The notes beneath the pieces are model-generated. The model saw only the letters and a program-made list of their open reading frames with translations. It did no database searches and had not been told where the DNA came from. Shown in pieces: positions 5,227 through 5,253 of a DNA stretch of 5,253 nucleotides. The position numbers were made by a program, and so were the translations under genes. Each line of letters opens with the position of its first letter. Position 1 is the first letter of the stretch. Source of the stretch: Geodermatophilaceae bacterium (GTDB lineage Bacteria > Actinomycetota > Actinomycetes > Mycobacteriales > Geodermatophilaceae); NCBI GenBank assembly GCA_013813215.1, contig JACCSC010000461.1, forward strand, positions 1 to 5,253. Direction: 5' to 3'.

Positions 5227-5253
5227 TATCTCACGGCATCACTCAGGGGACAG

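Overview
This is a GC-rich window from an actinobacterium. The best evidence is the gene set itself: a WhiB-family regulator (WhiB7), a mycoredoxin that works with mycothiol, and a UvrD2 helicase with a four-cysteine zinc motif and an HRDC domain. All three are largely confined to Actinomycetota. The order mycoredoxin (minus), uvrD2 (plus), whiB7 (plus) matches the arrangement I recall around Rv3198A/Rv3198c/Rv3197A in Mycobacterium tuberculosis. The genus cannot be fixed from this sequence.

Layout from left to right. Bases 1-246 hold the 3' end of a plus-strand gene resembling the SCO6745-like (MarR-related) family. It converges with a minus-strand heme peroxidase of the animal/myeloperoxidase type (264-1757). 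Upstream of the peroxidase on the same strand, 55 bases away, is a mycoredoxin (1813-2058); the two probably form a small redox operon. A 99-base divergent region (2059-2157) separates this operon from uvrD2 (2158-4221). On the minus strand it carries a match to a SigR/SigH-type disulfide-stress promoter.

The most interesting part is the 444-base stretch between uvrD2 and whiB7 (4222-4665). It reads as a complete antibiotic-responsive attenuator. A SigA-like promoter has an AT-rich patch directly upstream of its -35 box, as expected for a WhiB7-autoregulated promoter. A hairpin lies at the predicted 5' end of the RNA, followed by a 64-codon upstream ORF with a strong ribosome binding site. 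Next come a competing antiterminator formed by the last codons of that ORF, and a terminator hairpin just ahead of whiB7. The inferred logic is as follows. Ribosomes that finish the upstream ORF break the antiterminator, the terminator folds, and whiB7 stays off. Ribosomes stalled by antibiotics let the antiterminator form and whiB7 is transcribed. Attenuation of whiB7/wblC through an upstream ORF is already known in other actinobacteria, so the principle is not new. The specific pairings listed here are my own reading.

Downstream of whiB7 (4666-4944) is a gene for a very arginine-rich small protein of unknown function (5019-5183, possibly starting at 4941). It is followed at once by a perfect 17-bp hairpin that closes the whiB7 transcription unit. 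No mobile elements, CRISPR arrays, tRNA or rRNA genes were seen.
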